Positions 29,478 to 43,924 of a DNA stretch of 64,000 nucleotides are shown piece after piece. Location: positions 1 to 64,000 of the forward strand of contig NZ_BMXN01000002.1 in assembly GCF_014651775.1 (NCBI RefSeq). Direction: 5' to 3'. A program made the position numbers and the translations under genes. Numbering within the stretch: the stretch's first letter is position 1; each line of letters opens with the position of its first letter. The notes beneath the pieces were generated by a model. The model saw nothing but the letters and a program-made list of their open reading frames with translations, was not told where the DNA came from and did no database searches. The DNA comes from Vreelandella hamiltonii (lineage in GTDB: Bacteria; Pseudomonadota; Gammaproteobacteria; Pseudomonadales; Halomonadaceae).

Positions 29478-30836
29478 GTGGGCCTGATACAGAATATTCT
29501 AGCGGTTATCGTGGTATTGGGCCTGCTGGTCACGTTTCACGAGTTTGGCCACTTTTGGGTGGCGCGCCGGTGCGGTGTGAAGGTGCTGAGGTTCTCGGTC
29601 GGTTTCGGCAAGCCGCTGTGGTCGACGGTGGACCGCCACGGGACCGAATTTGCGGTGGCCGCCATTCCTTTGGGTGGCTACGTGAAAATGCTCGACGAGC
29701 GCGAAGCGCCGGTCCCTGAAGATCAGCTGGACCAGGCGTTCAATCGCAAGACCGTCTGGCAGCGTATCGCCATCGTGGCGGCGGGCCCCATCGCCAATTT
29801 CCTGCTGGCCATCGTGGCTTATTGGGCGCTGTTCGTGGCCGGTACCACCACGGTGGCGCCGATTGTCGGGCCGGTCACGCCCAACTCGCCAGCGGCCGAG
29901 GCCGGCTTGCCTCAGGGCAGTGAAATCACCGCCATCCAGGGCGATGCCATGCGCTCCTGGGAAGAGATCAATTTGAAGCTGGTGTCGATGATCGGCTTCA
30001 ATGGCGAGCTGGAGATCGAAGCGCGTCCGGAAGGCAGCAGTGCCTCGCGTGCGTATCAACTGCCGATCAGCCGCTACATGGTTCGCCAAGACCCGCCGCA
30101 ACCGCTGGAAACGCTGGGCTTCGTGCCGTGGCGGCCTGATGTCCCTGCCGTGCTTGGGCAGGTGCTTGAGGGGCAGGCAGCGGCCGAGGCTGGCCTCCAG
30201 CCGGGAGATCGTATTACGTCGTTGAACGGTGAGCCGGTTCGCGACTGGATGCAGTTCGTCGAGATCATCCGTGACAGCGCAGGCGAAGCCCTTCGCGTGG
30301 ATTACCAGCGCAACGGTGAATCCGGCACGCTCACCATGACCCCAGGTCGCAATACGCTGGAGAGTGGCGTCGAGGTTGGGTACATTGGGGCAGGTGCCGA
30401 GCCGGTCAACTGGCCTGACGAGCTGCTGCGCGACATTCGCTATGGACCCATCGAGGCATTGGGCCAAGCGTTGTCACGTACCGGTGACATGGTCGTGCTC
30501 ACGGTAGATGCCATTCGTAAAATGCTGGTGGGGCTGATTTCGCCCTCCAACCTGTCGGGGCCCATCACCATCGCGCAAATCTCCGGAGATTCGGCGCGTG
30601 CGGGCACCGAAGCCTTCGTCAGCTTTCTGGCGTATCTGTCGATCAGCCTGGGTGTGCTAAATTTGCTGCCTATCCCCGTGCTCGACGGTGGTCATTTGCT
30701 TTACTATTTTGTCGAGGTGCTGCGCGGGCGACCGGTATCCGAGCAGACACAAGCAATAGGTCTTCGCATAGGGCTGGCCATGGTAGGCACCCTGATGCTG
30801 ATGGCGCTCTATTTTGACTTGATGCGCCTGTGGTAA
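29478..30836 (+). CDS. rseP: Site-2 intramembrane protease RseP
   Basis: Inner-membrane zinc protease that cuts anti-sigma factor RseA after DegS, releasing the envelope-stress sigma factor. The 452-residue protein starts at GTG 29478 behind AAGGAG. It has HEFGH (21-25) in the first membrane segment, two PDZ domains (about 115-200 and 205-290), and the second metal motif VLDGGHL near residue 400 in a membrane helix. Placement before bamA is conserved. Confidence 0.96.
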   Translation: MGLIQNILAVIVVLGLLVTFHEFGHFWVARRCGVKVLRFSVGFGKPLWSTVDRHGTEFAVAAIPLGGYVKMLDEREAPVPEDQLDQAFNRKTVWQRIAIVAAGPIANFLLAIVAYWALFVAGTTTVAPIVGPVTPNSPAAEAGLPQGSEITAIQGDAMRSWEEINLKLVSMIGFNGELEIEARPEGSSASRAYQLPISRYMVRQDPPQPLETLGFVPWRPDVPAVLGQVLEGQAAAEAGLQPGDRITSLNGEPVRDWMQFVEIIRDSAGEALRVDYQRNGESGTLTMTPGRNTLESGVEVGYIGAGAEPVNWPDELLRDIRYGPIEALGQALSRTGDMVVLTVDAIRKMLVGLISPSNLSGPITIAQISGDSARAGTEAFVSFLAYLSISLGVLNLLPIPVLDGGHLLYYFVEVLRGRPVSEQTQAIGLRIGLAMVGTLMLMALYFDLMRLW

Positions 30837-30860
30837 TAACGCGTGTAGCGCGTGGATGGC

Positions 30861-30888
30861 TTGTCATCTGCCTGCACAAATGTATATG
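30861..30888 (+). promoter_or_regulatory. Possible bamA promoter
   Basis: TTGTCA at 30861-30866, 16-base spacer, TATATG at 30883-30888, 46 bases upstream of the bamA start. In relatives this gap also holds a sigma-E promoter; I could not distinguish one here. Confidence 0.4.
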
Positions 30889-30934
30889 GTGCCTGTCTCA
30901 ACGACAGGCAGACCAACGCGAGCGAACTGACTGC

Positions 30935-33286
30935 ATGAAAATCAAGACCCTTGGAATGGCGGCACTCTTGCTGGCGGGCGCCAGCGGCGCCCAGGCACAA
31001 TCCTTTGATGTTTCGGACATTCGTGTGGAAGGACTACAGCGGGTATCCGCCGCCTCGGTCTTTAATGCGTTTCCTGTCAGTGCCAATGATCGCGTCGATG
31101 AGCAGCAGCTGGCCGCCGCCGCGCGTGACCTTTTCGCCACCGGCCTGTTCGAGGACGTCTCGCTGGCCCGCGAAGGCGATGTTCTGGTCATCCAGGTCGT
31201 CGAGCGTCCCACCATTGCTCGCCTGAACATTACCGGCAACCGTCAGATTTCCGATGACGACCTGCGTAATGGCCTGCGCCAGTCCGGCCTTTCCGAAGGG
31301 CAAGTGCTGCAGCTCTCTACCCTGGACGACATCGAGCGTGAACTGGAAGGGGTGTACCAGGCGCAGGGCCGCTACAGTGCCAGCATCAATGTCGCCGTGG
31401 ATGAAATCGATGAAGGCCGAGTTCAGGTCAACATCGATATCAACGAAGGTGAAGTGGCCAAGATTCGCCAGATCAATATCGTGGGCAACCGTGACTTCGA
31501 TGACGACACGCTGCGTAGCGTCTTCGAGCTGAACGACCGCCCAGGACGTTTCTTTGGCTGGTTCTCGCGGGACGAGTACTCCCGAGAAGCGCTCTCGGGG
31601 GACATCGAGCGCCTGCGCTCTTTCTACCTCGACCGTGGCTATGTCAACTTCGACGTGACCTCCACGCAAGTCTCGATTGGGCCTGAAAAGTCCGAGATCT
31701 TCGTGACGCTGAACATCGACGAAGGCACCCAGTATCGGGTCGGCAACATTCGGTTTGCCGGAGACCTGCAAATCAGCGAAAGCGAAGCGCGCAACCTGCT
31801 ACAGGTCAGCAGTGGCGAGATTTTCTCCCGTGGCGACGTCAACGCCTCTACGGAAGCCCTGCGTCAGCGCCTGGGGGCCGAAGGCTTTGCCTTTGCCGAG
31901 GTGCGCGGTATCCCTGAAATGGCCGGTGACGGTGAAACGGTCGATCTGGTGATCGCCGTCGACCCAGGCCAGCGTACTTACGTGCGTCGTATTGAATTCT
32001 TTGGTAACACCACCACGCAGGATGAAGTGTTGCGCCGTGAAATGATTCAGTTGGAGGGCGCGCCTGCCTCCACGGAATCCATCACCCAGTCGCGCCAGCG
32101 TCTGGAGCGTCTTGGCTTCTTCAGCCAGGTGGAAGTCGACACTCAGCCCGTGCCAGGGCAGCCTGATCTGCTGGACGTGACCTACAACGTCGAAGAGCAG
32201 CCGTCTGGTTCGGTCTCGGCCAGCGTCGGTTTCTCGCAGAGCGCCGGGGTGATCTACGGCGTCGGTCTGGCCCAGAACAACTTCCTGGGTACCGGTAACC
32301 GCGTCAACATCGGTGCTCAGCGCAGTGACACGTTCACCAGCGTGAACTTTGCCTTTACCGACCCGTACTGGACCCTGGACGGTATTTCACGGGGCTATAA
32401 CGTTTTCTATCGCGAGACGGACTACGCCGACTCCGATATTTCCACGTTCTCCACCGACGCCTACGGCGCGGGCATCAACTTCGGTTACCCCATCAGTGAG
32501 CTGTCGCGGCTCAACTTCGGGGCGAGCATCGAAGACATCACCGTCAAGACCTACTTCGATACGGCCTCTGAAATTCGCCGTTACGTAGAAGACGAAGGTG
32601 ACAACGCTCAGAGCCTGAAGCTGACCGCCAGCTGGACCCGCAACAACCTGAACCGCGGTATCATGCCGACGGCAGGTAATTACCAGCGTCTCTCGCTGGA
32701 AACCGGTGTGCCGGGCAGCGATGCAGAGTACTACAAGGTTCAGGCCCGCGCGCAGCAGCTCTTCCCGATCAACGACGATGAGACCTGGGCATTCAAGTTC
32801 AGCGGTAACCTGGGCTATGCCGATACTCTGGCCAGCAATGACCCTTACCCCTTCTACGAGAACTTCTATGCAGGGGGCCTGGGCTCGGTGCGTGGCTTCA
32901 CGTCCAATACTCTGGGGCAGCGCACCACGCCCGCCCGCGAGGGTGCACGTGACCGTACCCTCGGGGGTAACGTGCTGGTTCAAGGCAGCGCAGAAGTCCT
33001 CTTCCCGATGCCGTTCGTCGAGAACCAGCGCTCGGTACAGCCTTCGCTGTTCCTGGATGCCGGTAATACCTTCCTGAGCTCCTGCTATGACGTGCTGGAA
33101 GAAGACGCGGGCCGCCAGCGTTGCAGTTCCGGCGTGGATCTGGGCGATTTACGCTACAGTGTGGGTATTGGCCTTTCCTGGCTGACGCCCGTGGGTCCCT
33201 TGACCTTCAGCATCGCAGAGCCGTTAAACGATGAAAGTGGCGATGATACGCAGTTCTTCCAGTTCTCGCTTGGCCAAACGTTCTAA
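30935..33286 (+). CDS. bamA: Outer membrane protein assembly factor BamA
   Basis: Core of the BAM complex that folds beta-barrel proteins into the outer membrane. Start at 30935 gives a clear signal peptide (MKIKTLGMAALLLAGASGAQ, cleavage after AQA). The 783-residue precursor has five POTRA domains (to about residue 420) and a 16-strand barrel; VRGF occurs in the conserved loop-6 position (GGLGSVRGFTSNTLGQ) and the C-terminal strand ends in Phe (FSLGQTF), the barrel sorting signal. Confidence 0.97.
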   Translation: MKIKTLGMAALLLAGASGAQAQSFDVSDIRVEGLQRVSAASVFNAFPVSANDRVDEQQLAAAARDLFATGLFEDVSLAREGDVLVIQVVERPTIARLNITGNRQISDDDLRNGLRQSGLSEGQVLQLSTLDDIERELEGVYQAQGRYSASINVAVDEIDEGRVQVNIDINEGEVAKIRQINIVGNRDFDDDTLRSVFELNDRPGRFFGWFSRDEYSREALSGDIERLRSFYLDRGYVNFDVTSTQVSIGPEKSEIFVTLNIDEGTQYRVGNIRFAGDLQISESEARNLLQVSSGEIFSRGDVNASTEALRQRLGAEGFAFAEVRGIPEMAGDGETVDLVIAVDPGQRTYVRRIEFFGNTTTQDEVLRREMIQLEGAPASTESITQSRQRLERLGFFSQVEVDTQPVPGQPDLLDVTYNVEEQPSGSVSASVGFSQSAGVIYGVGLAQNNFLGTGNRVNIGAQRSDTFTSVNFAFTDPYWTLDGISRGYNVFYRETDYADSDISTFSTDAYGAGINFGYPISELSRLNFGASIEDITVKTYFDTASEIRRYVEDEGDNAQSLKLTASWTRNNLNRGIMPTAGNYQRLSLETGVPGSDAEYYKVQARAQQLFPINDDETWAFKFSGNLGYADTLASNDPYPFYENFYAGGLGSVRGFTSNTLGQRTTPAREGARDRTLGGNVLVQGSAEVLFPMPFVENQRSVQPSLFLDAGNTFLSSCYDVLEEDAGRQRCSSGVDLGDLRYSVGIGLSWLTPVGPLTFSIAEPLNDESGDDTQFFQFSLGQTF

Positions 33287-33299
33287 TTCAAGGAGTGTC

Positions 33300-33806
33300 A
33301 TGATAATGCGTAAACTGACCGCCGCTGTGTGCCTGTTCGGGGCCATGACGCTACCCGCCTACGCGGCTGAAGTCGCTGTACTGGATTGGCGCGCAGCGCT
33401 GATGAACACTCAGTCGGCACAATCCTCGCTGAGCCAGTTGGAAAGCCAGATTGGTGGCCAGCAGCGCGAAGCTCAGTCGCTGGGTAACGAGCTGCAGCAG
33501 CTGCAAACTCGCCTGCAGCAGCAGGGCGAGACCATGTCGCAATCCGAGCGCGATGCGCTGATTGCCGAGCTGCAGCAGAAGGGCAGCCGTTTCGAGCAGC
33601 TTCGTCGTGAAGTGATGCAGGCGCAGCAAACCTCCGAGCAGCAGTTCCTCGAAAGCGCCGAGTCGAAGCTCGAGCGTGCCGTGGAGCAGGTGCTGGAGCG
33701 TCACAACATCGACGTGCTGGTAGAGCCGCAGGGAGTGCTGCACTCTTCGACGGATCTTCCCAACGTGACCAACGAGGTCACGCAGATTTTTGATTCGCTG
33801 AACTAA
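33300..33806 (+). CDS. skp: OmpH/Skp family periplasmic chaperone
   Basis: Holds unfolded outer-membrane proteins in the periplasm for BamA. The 168-residue precursor has a signal peptide (KLTAAVCLFGAMTLPAYAA), the short N-terminal strand VAVLDWRAALMNT and two long Gln/Glu-rich helices that form a tentacle coiled coil (residues ~45-125). Two ATGs (33300 and 33306) share the AAGGAG site; the first is taken. It lies 13 bases after bamA and is likely co-transcribed. Confidence 0.93.
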   Translation: MIMRKLTAAVCLFGAMTLPAYAAEVAVLDWRAALMNTQSAQSSLSQLESQIGGQQREAQSLGNELQQLQTRLQQQGETMSQSERDALIAELQQKGSRFEQLRREVMQAQQTSEQQFLESAESKLERAVEQVLERHNIDVLVEPQGVLHSSTDLPNVTNEVTQIFDSLN

Positions 33807-33861
33807 TTCATGACCGTGGGTGCGGCGCTCGTTGGCCGCACCGCTGCTTTCCTGGGCTCCC

Positions 33862-34899
33862 ATGACGCACGCTTCTCAACACCTCACCCTAGCCGATATC
33901 GCACGTCACTTGGACGTTGATTTCGAGGGCGACGCCGACCAGCCAATTCGTGGCCTGGCCACCCTCAAGGAAGCAACGCCCGATCAGGTGGCGTTTCTTG
34001 CCAATCGTGCGTATCTCAAAGACCTGGCCACCACGCGTGCAGCCGCCGTTCTGCTGCATCCAGAGCACGGCAAGAATTGCCCCGTGCCGCGGCTGGAAAT
34101 GAGCAACCCCTATCTTGGCTATGCCAAACTGTCGCAGCTGTTTGACCCGTTGCCTGCGCGTGATGTCCCGGGTATCCACCCGAGTGCCATCGTGGCGGAA
34201 GATGCCACCCTGGGCGAGGGTATCTCGATTCAGGCCAATGCGGTGATCGAGTCTGGCGTGGTGCTGGGGGATCGCGTGGTGATTGGCGCAGGCAGCGTGG
34301 TGGGTGCCGACAGCCGGTTGGGCGACGATACTCGGCTGCACGCCAACGTGACGGTGTGCCACGGTGTCATCGTCGGGAAGCGCGCCATTTTGCAAAGCGG
34401 CTGTGTGATCGGTGGCGATGGTTTCGGCTTCGCTCATGATGGTGCCGGTTGGCACAAGATCGCTCAGTTGGGCGGCGTGATCCTTGGCGATGATGTCGAG
34501 GTCGGCAGCTGTTCGAGTATCGACCGTGGTGCGTTGGGTGATACGGTCATTGGCAATGACGTCAAGATCGACAGTCAGGTGCAGATCGCCCATAACGTCA
34601 CGATTGGCGACCACAGCGCCCTGGCGGGCTGTGTAGGCATTGCGGGCTCCACCAAAGTGGGCAAGCACTGCATGCTGGGTGGCGGCGTTGGCCTGTCGGG
34701 TCACCTGACCCTGTGCGACGGGGTGCAGGTAACGGGCATGAGTCTGGTCACCAACTCGATTCATGAGCCAGGTGTCTACTCCTCCGGCACGGGCGCCATG
34801 AGCAACACTCAATGGCGCAAGAACGCAGTGCGCTTCAAACAGCTGGATGATATTGCCAAACGATTGGCGCGATTGGAAAAAAGCCAGCGAGAATCGTGA
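33862..34899 (+). CDS. lpxD: UDP-3-O-(3-hydroxyacyl)glucosamine N-acyltransferase LpxD
   Basis: Adds the N-linked hydroxyacyl chain, third step of lipid A synthesis. Start at 33862 (MTHASQHLTLADIARHL) is chosen because the N-terminal uridine-binding domain begins there. The 345-residue protein has the family's left-handed beta-helix of hexapeptide repeats (VVLGDRVVIGAGSVVGADSR onward), GGDGFGFAHDG, the catalytic His in QIAHNVTIGDHSAL and the C-terminal helix. Confidence 0.95.
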   Translation: MTHASQHLTLADIARHLDVDFEGDADQPIRGLATLKEATPDQVAFLANRAYLKDLATTRAAAVLLHPEHGKNCPVPRLEMSNPYLGYAKLSQLFDPLPARDVPGIHPSAIVAEDATLGEGISIQANAVIESGVVLGDRVVIGAGSVVGADSRLGDDTRLHANVTVCHGVIVGKRAILQSGCVIGGDGFGFAHDGAGWHKIAQLGGVILGDDVEVGSCSSIDRGALGDTVIGNDVKIDSQVQIAHNVTIGDHSALAGCVGIAGSTKVGKHCMLGGGVGLSGHLTLCDGVQVTGMSLVTNSIHEPGVYSSGTGAMSNTQWRKNAVRFKQLDDIAKRLARLEKSQRES

Positions 34900-34928
34900 A
34901 GCAAACAAGGAATTCAAGGACGAGTGGC

Positions 34929-34956
34929 TTGAGGCTTGATAACAGCAAGTTATAAT
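34929..34956 (+). promoter_or_regulatory. Likely sigma-70 promoter upstream of fabZ
   Basis: TTGAGG at 34929-34934, 16-base spacer, TATAAT at 34951-34956, 80 bases before fabZ; it would drive fabZ-lpxA-lpxB and downstream genes independently of bamA. Confidence 0.6.
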
Positions 34957-35035
34957 CCCTTGCCTTTTGGCCAGCAGGAGTGCTGGTACCTGCCTGACAG
35001 GGTTCAGGCGCTATGTCTATTTAGAGGTCGTTACG

Positions 35036-35479
35036 ATGGTTATGGATATCAACGAAATTCGCGAATACTTGCCCCACCGCTATCCCTTCCTGCTGGTGGA
35101 TCGAGTCACGGAACTGACCGTGGGCGAAGCCATCGTGGCGTACAAGAACGTAAGCATCAATGAGCCATTCTTCAATGGTCATTTTCCGCATCACCCCATC
35201 ATGCCGGGCGTGCTGGTCGTCGAAGCACTGGCGCAAGTGTGTGGCATTCTGGGCTTCAAGACGGTCAACAAGCTCCCGGCAGATGGCTACGTCTACTATC
35301 TGGTCGGTAGCGATAACGTACGTTTCAAGCGCCCGGTCATGCCGGGTGACAAGCTGACGCTGGAAGCCAACGTCATTCGTGGCAAGCGCGGCATCTGGAA
35401 GTTTGCCTGTCGCGCCACGGTGGACGGCGAGCTGGCGTGTGAAGCAGAAATCATTTGTGCCGAGAGGAAGGTGGCTTGA
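35036..35479 (+). CDS. fabZ: 3-hydroxyacyl-ACP dehydratase FabZ
   Basis: Dehydrates 3-hydroxyacyl-ACP in fatty acid elongation and competes with LpxA/LpxD for 3-hydroxyacyl-ACP. The 147-residue hotdog enzyme has [13 protein letters not shown], the catalytic His in [20 protein letters not shown] (and its Glu), and [19 protein letters not shown] precedes the ATG at 35036; a second ATG 6 bases on is also possible. Confidence 0.96.
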   Translation: MVMDINEIREYLPHRYPFLLVDRVTELTVGEAIVAYKNVSINEPFFNGHFPHHPIMPGVLVVEALAQVCGILGFKTVNKLPADGYVYYLVGSDNVRFKRPVMPGDKLTLEANVIRGKRGIWKFACRATVDGELACEAEIICAERKVA

Positions 35480-36243
35480 TACATCCTACTGCACTGGTCG
35501 ACCCCACGGCACGACTGGCCGATGACGTCGAGGTCGGCCCTTTTAGCGTGATCGGGCCCGATGTCACCATCGGCGCCGGTTCCGTCATCGGCCCCCACGT
35601 GGTGATCAAGGGGCCTACCGTGCTCGGCGAGCGCACGCGTATTTTCCAGTTTGCCTCGGTGGGTGAAGATTGCCAGGACAAGAAGTACGCCGGTGAGCCG
35701 ACGCGGCTGGTCATGGGCGACGATAACGTGATCCGTGAAGGGGTGACGCTGCACCGTGGTACGGTGCAGGATCGCAGCGAAACCACCATCGGGTCGCGCA
35801 ACCTGTTCATGGCATACGTGCACGTTGGCCATGACTGCGTGATCGGCAACGACTGCATCCTGGCCAACCAGGTCACCCTGGCAGGGCACGTGACGCTGGG
35901 CAACCATGCTATTCTGGGCGGGCTCTCGGCGGTGCATCAGTTCTGCCACTTTGGGGACCATGCCATGGCGGGCGGTGGCTCGATCATCACCAAGGATACC
36001 CCGGCGTTCGTCATGATCAACGGCAACCCTGCCGAAGCGCGTGGCCTGAATCTGGTCGGCCTCAAGCGCCGTGGCTTCAGCCGCGAGGCGATTGCCGCCC
36101 TGACCACTGCTTACAAGCTGGTCTACCGCCAAGGGCTGACCGTCGAACAAGCTGTCAGCGATATGCGCAGCCGCTTCGACCTGCCGGAAGTCGTGCAGTT
36201 TGCCGACTCCATCGAGCGCTCCACGCGCGGTATCGTGCGCTAA
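35476..36243 (+). CDS. lpxA: UDP-N-acetylglucosamine O-acyltransferase LpxA
   Basis: Commits UDP-GlcNAc to lipid A by adding a 3-hydroxyacyl chain. The start is a TTG (35476) overlapping the fabZ stop codon, with GAGGAAGG just upstream; it gives [20 protein letters not shown], exactly the family's N-terminus, whereas no ATG exists nearby. The 255-residue trimer subunit has hexapeptide repeats, HRGTVQD, the catalytic His in [11 protein letters not shown] and GLSAVHQFC, and the C-terminal [12 protein letters not shown] helix. Confidence 0.95.
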   Translation: MIHPTALVDPTARLADDVEVGPFSVIGPDVTIGAGSVIGPHVVIKGPTVLGERTRIFQFASVGEDCQDKKYAGEPTRLVMGDDNVIREGVTLHRGTVQDRSETTIGSRNLFMAYVHVGHDCVIGNDCILANQVTLAGHVTLGNHAILGGLSAVHQFCHFGDHAMAGGGSIITKDTPAFVMINGNPAEARGLNLVGLKRRGFSREAIAALTTAYKLVYRQGLTVEQAVSDMRSRFDLPEVVQFADSIERSTRGIVR

Positions 36244-36270
36244 TACACCTCAACTGGCTGTCTTGTCTCC

Positions 36271-37446
36271 ATGACACTGCAACGCGTATACCTTGTGGCA
36301 GGCGAACTCTCTGGCGATATTCTGGGCGCGGGGCTCATGCGTGAGCTACGCGCCCGGTTTCCTGACGTGGAGTTTCGCGGGATGGGCGGGCCACGCATGG
36401 AAGCGCAGGGCCTGCAAAGCCGCTTTCCACTGGAAACGCTATCGGTGATGGGGCTGGTCGAGGTGCTCAAGCACCTTCCCGAGCTGATCCGCGTACGCCG
36501 TACCCTGCGTGAAGACGCGCTGGCCTGGCAGCCGGACATCATGATTGGCATCGATGCGCCCGATTTCAACACGGGGCTGGAGAAACAGCTGCGGAAAGCG
36601 GGCGTGACCACGGCCCATTACGTCAGCCCTTCGGTATGGGCCTGGCGCCAGGGGCGGGTCAAGAACATTGCCAAGGCCGTGGATGGCATGCTGACGCTGC
36701 TGCCCTTCGAGGCCGACTTCTACCGTCAGCATCGCGTGCCGGTGGCGTTCGTGGGCCACCCCCTGGCGGATGAGCTGCCCTTGGTCAACGACCGTCAGGC
36801 GGCCCGTGAAGCATTGGGCTTAAAGCTCGACGGGCCGGTATTGGCGCTGCTGCCGGGCTCCCGTGGCAATGAAATCCGCTTCATGGGAGCGACCTTCCTG
36901 GCGGCGGTCACGCTGCTTTGCCAGCGCCATCCTGGCCTGCAGGTCGTGATCCCTGCGGCGACAGCCCAGCGGCATCGGGAGCTTGCCGAGCTGCTGTCCG
37001 GCTACCCCGCGTTGCATCCGTCGGTAACGCTGCTGGACGGCCAGGCAAGAGAGGCCATGGTGGCCAGTGATGCCGTGCTCCTCACCTCAGGTACGGCCGC
37101 TCTCGAAGCGATGCTGTGCCACCGGGCCATGGTGGTGGCCTACAAGATGGCACCCGCAACTCATTGGCTTGCCCAGCGGCTGGTCAAGACGGCCTGGATC
37201 TCGTTGCCCAACTTGATCGCCCAGGAGAGTGTGGTTCCCGAGCTGATTCAGCACGCCGCCTCGCCGGAGGCCATTGCCCTGCAGGTGGGCGAGCTGCTGG
37301 AGGATGCTTCCACCCGTCAGGCGCTGGAAGAGCGCTTTGCCGCCATGCACGCCGCGCTACAGCGCAATGCCAGCCAGCGTGCTGCCCAGGCCGTGGCGGC
37401 GCTGGCGGCGGGGCAGCCGCTGGAGGCCGTCACGGATGGCCATTGA
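36271..37446 (+). CDS. lpxB: Lipid-A-disaccharide synthase LpxB
   Basis: GT-B glycosyltransferase (GT19) that joins lipid X and UDP-diacylglucosamine into the lipid A disaccharide. The 391 residues show [15 protein letters not shown] at the N-terminus, [38 protein letters not shown] and the nucleotide-sugar region [11 protein letters not shown]. It starts 27 bases after lpxA and its end overlaps rnhB. Confidence 0.95.
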   Translation: MTLQRVYLVAGELSGDILGAGLMRELRARFPDVEFRGMGGPRMEAQGLQSRFPLETLSVMGLVEVLKHLPELIRVRRTLREDALAWQPDIMIGIDAPDFNTGLEKQLRKAGVTTAHYVSPSVWAWRQGRVKNIAKAVDGMLTLLPFEADFYRQHRVPVAFVGHPLADELPLVNDRQAAREALGLKLDGPVLALLPGSRGNEIRFMGATFLAAVTLLCQRHPGLQVVIPAATAQRHRELAELLSGYPALHPSVTLLDGQAREAMVASDAVLLTSGTAALEAMLCHRAMVVAYKMAPATHWLAQRLVKTAWISLPNLIAQESVVPELIQHAASPEAIALQVGELLEDASTRQALEERFAAMHAALQRNASQRAAQAVAALAAGQPLEAVTDGH

Positions 37447-38053
37447 TGCGGGTGATTATCCCCCGCTGGTAGTGGCCTATACCGGCCCCTACTTGGCCGG
37501 TGTGGATGAAGTGGGGCGTGGCCCGCTGATCGGCAGCGTGGTGGCGGCGGCGGTGATACTCGACCCCCAGGCGCCCATCGAAGGGTTGACCGATTCGAAA
37601 AAGCTGACGGCCCGCAAGCGGGAGCAGCTGGACGTGCAGATACGGGAGCGGGCATTGGCCTTTGCGTTGGCCGAGGCCAGCGCCGCCGAAATCGACACGC
37701 TCAACATCTATCATGCCACGCACTTGGCCATGCGGCGCGCCATCGATGCCCTGATGCCCGCCGCCGAATACCTGCTGGTGGATGGCAACCGGCTGCCGGG
37801 GCACGCCTTGCCGGGCCAGGCCGTCGTCAAAGGCGATGCGCGCCACCCTGCGATTGCCGCCGCCTCGATTCTGGCCAAGGTGGCCAGGGACGCACAGATG
37901 GCCGCGCTGGATTTACGCTATCCTGAGTATGGTTTTGCGCGCCACAAGGGCTATCCGACCAAAGAGCACCTGGCGGCTCTGGAAGCCCATGGCCCGCTGG
38001 CCGAACACCGCAAAAGCTTTGCGCCGGTACAGCGTCAGTTAGCGCTGCTGTAG
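37436..38053 (+). CDS. rnhB: Ribonuclease HII
   Basis: Removes ribonucleotides embedded in DNA and RNA primers. The start at 37436 overlaps the last 11 bases of lpxB and gives 205 residues. The catalytic DEDD residues are visible: GVDEVGRG (Asp-Glu), the Asp in LLVDGNRL and the Asp in [22 protein letters not shown]. The C-terminal [12 protein letters not shown] motif is present. Confidence 0.96.
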   Translation: MAIDAGDYPPLVVAYTGPYLAGVDEVGRGPLIGSVVAAAVILDPQAPIEGLTDSKKLTARKREQLDVQIRERALAFALAEASAAEIDTLNIYHATHLAMRRAIDALMPAAEYLLVDGNRLPGHALPGQAVVKGDARHPAIAAASILAKVARDAQMAALDLRYPEYGFARHKGYPTKEHLAALEAHGPLAEHRKSFAPVQRQLALL

Positions 38054-38092
38054 CGCTGCCTTTTTTCATTTGCGCTTTATGCTGAGAGTCTC

Positions 38093-41596
<3,504 letters not shown>

Positions 41597-41691
41597 GCCC
41601 TTGCGTGGTGGGGTCAGGGTGCGATAATGGCCCCAACCGAGATGCGTTTTGACAATGCCTTTTTATGACAGGCAGCTTACAGGCAGAGCCG

Positions 41692-42648
41692 ATGAATCCA
41701 AATTATCTTGATTTTGAACAGCCCGTTGCCGAGCTCCAGGCAAAGATCGAAGAGCTGCGTCTGGTCAGCTCCGACAGCCAGGTGAACCTCTCTGACGAGA
41801 TTGCTCGACTGGAAGAGAAAAGCCGCAAGCTGACGGAGTCGATCTTCAAGGACTTGACCCCCTGGCAGGTTTCCCAGCTATCGCGGCACCCGCAGCGCCC
41901 CTATACGCTGGATTACCTGGAGTACATCTTTACCGACTTCGACGAGTTGCACGGTGATCGCAACTTCGCCGACGACGCGGCGCTGGTCGGTGGCGTTGCT
42001 CGTCTGAACGATGCGCCGGTCATGGTCATTGGCCATCAGAAGGGCCGCGACGTCAAAGAGAAAGTGCGCCGCAACTTCGGCATGCCGCGTCCGGAAGGCT
42101 ACCGCAAAGCGTGCCGGTTGATGGAGATGGCCGAGCGCTTCAAGATGCCCATTCTCACCTTCATCGACACTCCTGGCGCCTACCCCGGCATCGATGCCGA
42201 AGAGCGTGGCCAGTCGGAAGCCATCGCCTATAACCTGGCCGTCATGTCGCGGCTGAAAACGCCGATCATCTCTACGGTGGTCGGGGAGGGTGGCTCCGGT
42301 GGTGCCCTGGCGATTGGCGTGTGTGACGAGCTGCACATGCTGCAGTACTCCACCTACTCGGTCATCTCGCCGGAAGGCTGCGCCTCCATTTTGTGGAAGA
42401 GTGCCGAGAAGGCCTCCGACGCGGCTCAGGCCATGGGTATCACGGCCGAGCGCCTCAAGGAGCTGGGGTTCGTGGACTCGTTGATCAAGGAGCCGCTGGG
42501 CGGCGCCCACCGTCATCCCGTCACCACCGCAGAGCGGGTCAAGGAAGCGCTGACGGCAAGCCTCGATCGGCTCCAGGCGCTGGACCATGAGGCGCTGCTG
42601 GAGCGCCGCTACGCACGCTTGATGAGCTATGGCGCCCCTGCCGCCTGA
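41692..42648 (+). CDS. accA: Acetyl-CoA carboxylase carboxyltransferase subunit alpha
   Basis: With AccD forms the transferase that makes malonyl-CoA. Start at 41692 ([20 protein letters not shown]) gives 318 residues, matching E. coli (319); an in-frame ATG 27 bases upstream adds residues not in the family. Segments: [56 protein letters not shown], and the oxyanion-hole glycines of [13 protein letters not shown]. Confidence 0.96.
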   Translation: MNPNYLDFEQPVAELQAKIEELRLVSSDSQVNLSDEIARLEEKSRKLTESIFKDLTPWQVSQLSRHPQRPYTLDYLEYIFTDFDELHGDRNFADDAALVGGVARLNDAPVMVIGHQKGRDVKEKVRRNFGMPRPEGYRKACRLMEMAERFKMPILTFIDTPGAYPGIDAEERGQSEAIAYNLAVMSRLKTPIISTVVGEGGSGGALAIGVCDELHMLQYSTYSVISPEGCASILWKSAEKASDAAQAMGITAERLKELGFVDSLIKEPLGGAHRHPVTTAERVKEALTASLDRLQALDHEALLERRYARLMSYGAPAA

Positions 42649-43924
42649 CGCACTGCTTGCGCTGCTCGACGACGCCCTGGCGGAGACCCCGCCGGGGCGT
42701 TGCGTTTGGGTGGCGCTCTCGGGCGGACTGGACTCCTCGCTGCTGCTGACTCTGGCTGCAAGGGCCTGCCAGCTGCGTGGCCGCAGCCTGCGTGCGCTGC
42801 ACGTTCACCATGGTTTGCAGCCTGCCGCCGCCGACTTCGAAGCCCACTGTACAGCGCTTTGCCAGCGGCTCGGCGTCCCGCTCAGCGTGGCGCGGGTCAG
42901 CGTCGAACCGCAGGGGGAGGGTATCGAAGGCGCTGCCCGGCGGGCGCGCTATCAGGCCTTTTTCGAGTACCTCGCCCCCGGCGACACGCTATGGCTGGGC
43001 CAGCATCAGGATGATCAGGCAGAGACCTGGCTGCTGGCAGCGCTGCGCGGAAGCGGTATTCGTGGGTTGGCTGGCATGCCTTGGCGCCGTGAGTGGCAGG
43101 GGCGTGTACTGCTGCGCCCGTGGCTGCGCGTTCGGCGAGACCAGCTGCGCGAGGCTGCCCGGCACGAGGGGCTGGCGTGGTGCGAAGACCCTACCAATCA
43201 GGATACCTATTACGATCGCAACTACCTGCGCCACGCCGTGCTGCCCGTGCTCGGCCAGCGTTGGCCCGGGGCCGCCCGGGCGTTGGCCCGCAGTGCCGCC
43301 TGGGCGGGAGAGGCCGATGGGCTACTGGCCAGCTACGCTGCCGATGAGCTGGCCGGTTTGGCGCTGTCGCCCGGGTGTATCGACGCCCATGCCCTGGCCG
43401 CGCTGCCACTCCCTCGCCAACGGCTGCTGGTGCGGACGCTGTGCCAGCAACACGGGTTACCGACGCCGCCACAGGCGCGGTTGGCCAGCCTGCTGGACCA
43501 GTTGCGTGCTGCCGCTCAGGCGTGCGTGCACATCACATGGCCCGGGGCAGAAGCGCGGGTATGGCGGGGCGGGCTTTACGTGATGGCTCCGCAGGCACCG
43601 CTGGATGGCTGGCAGGCGGTGTGGGATGGCCGAGCAGGTCTGACGACGCCGCTGGGCACGCTGGCGCTCGAGGTAGCAACGGAAGCACAGGATGCGGCTA
43701 GCGCCTCATTCGTGCTGCGCGGGCGTCAGGGCGGAGAAGCGCTGGTGCTGCCGGGGCGTGGCCGTCGTGACCTGAAACGCTGGTTGCAGGAGCAGTCGAT
43801 CCCCCCTTGGGAGCGTCAGCGGCTGCTGCTGGTGATGGAAGGAGAATGCTGCCTGGCCATATTGCAGCCGCCTGCCAGAGTGCTCTGGCAGGCGGCGGGG
43901 GTGACGGTGCGGTATCCTGACTAG
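42629..43924 (+). CDS. tilS: tRNA(Ile)-lysidine synthase TilS
   Basis: Converts the C34 of tRNA-Ile(CAU) to lysidine so that it reads AUA. The 431-residue N-type ATP-pyrophosphatase begins inside accA (20-base overlap). SGGLDSS (residues ~31-37) is the pyrophosphate loop; [17 protein letters not shown] and RNYLRH are conserved, and the C-terminal TilS substrate-binding domains follow. Its TAG shares the bases CTAG with the ppx stop codon on the other strand. Confidence 0.94.
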   Translation: MAPLPPDALLALLDDALAETPPGRCVWVALSGGLDSSLLLTLAARACQLRGRSLRALHVHHGLQPAAADFEAHCTALCQRLGVPLSVARVSVEPQGEGIEGAARRARYQAFFEYLAPGDTLWLGQHQDDQAETWLLAALRGSGIRGLAGMPWRREWQGRVLLRPWLRVRRDQLREAARHEGLAWCEDPTNQDTYYDRNYLRHAVLPVLGQRWPGAARALARSAAWAGEADGLLASYAADELAGLALSPGCIDAHALAALPLPRQRLLVRTLCQQHGLPTPPQARLASLLDQLRAAAQACVHITWPGAEARVWRGGLYVMAPQAPLDGWQAVWDGRAGLTTPLGTLALEVATEAQDAASASFVLRGRQGGEALVLPGRGRRDLKRWLQEQSIPPWERQRLLLVMEGECCLAILQPPARVLWQAAGVTVRYPD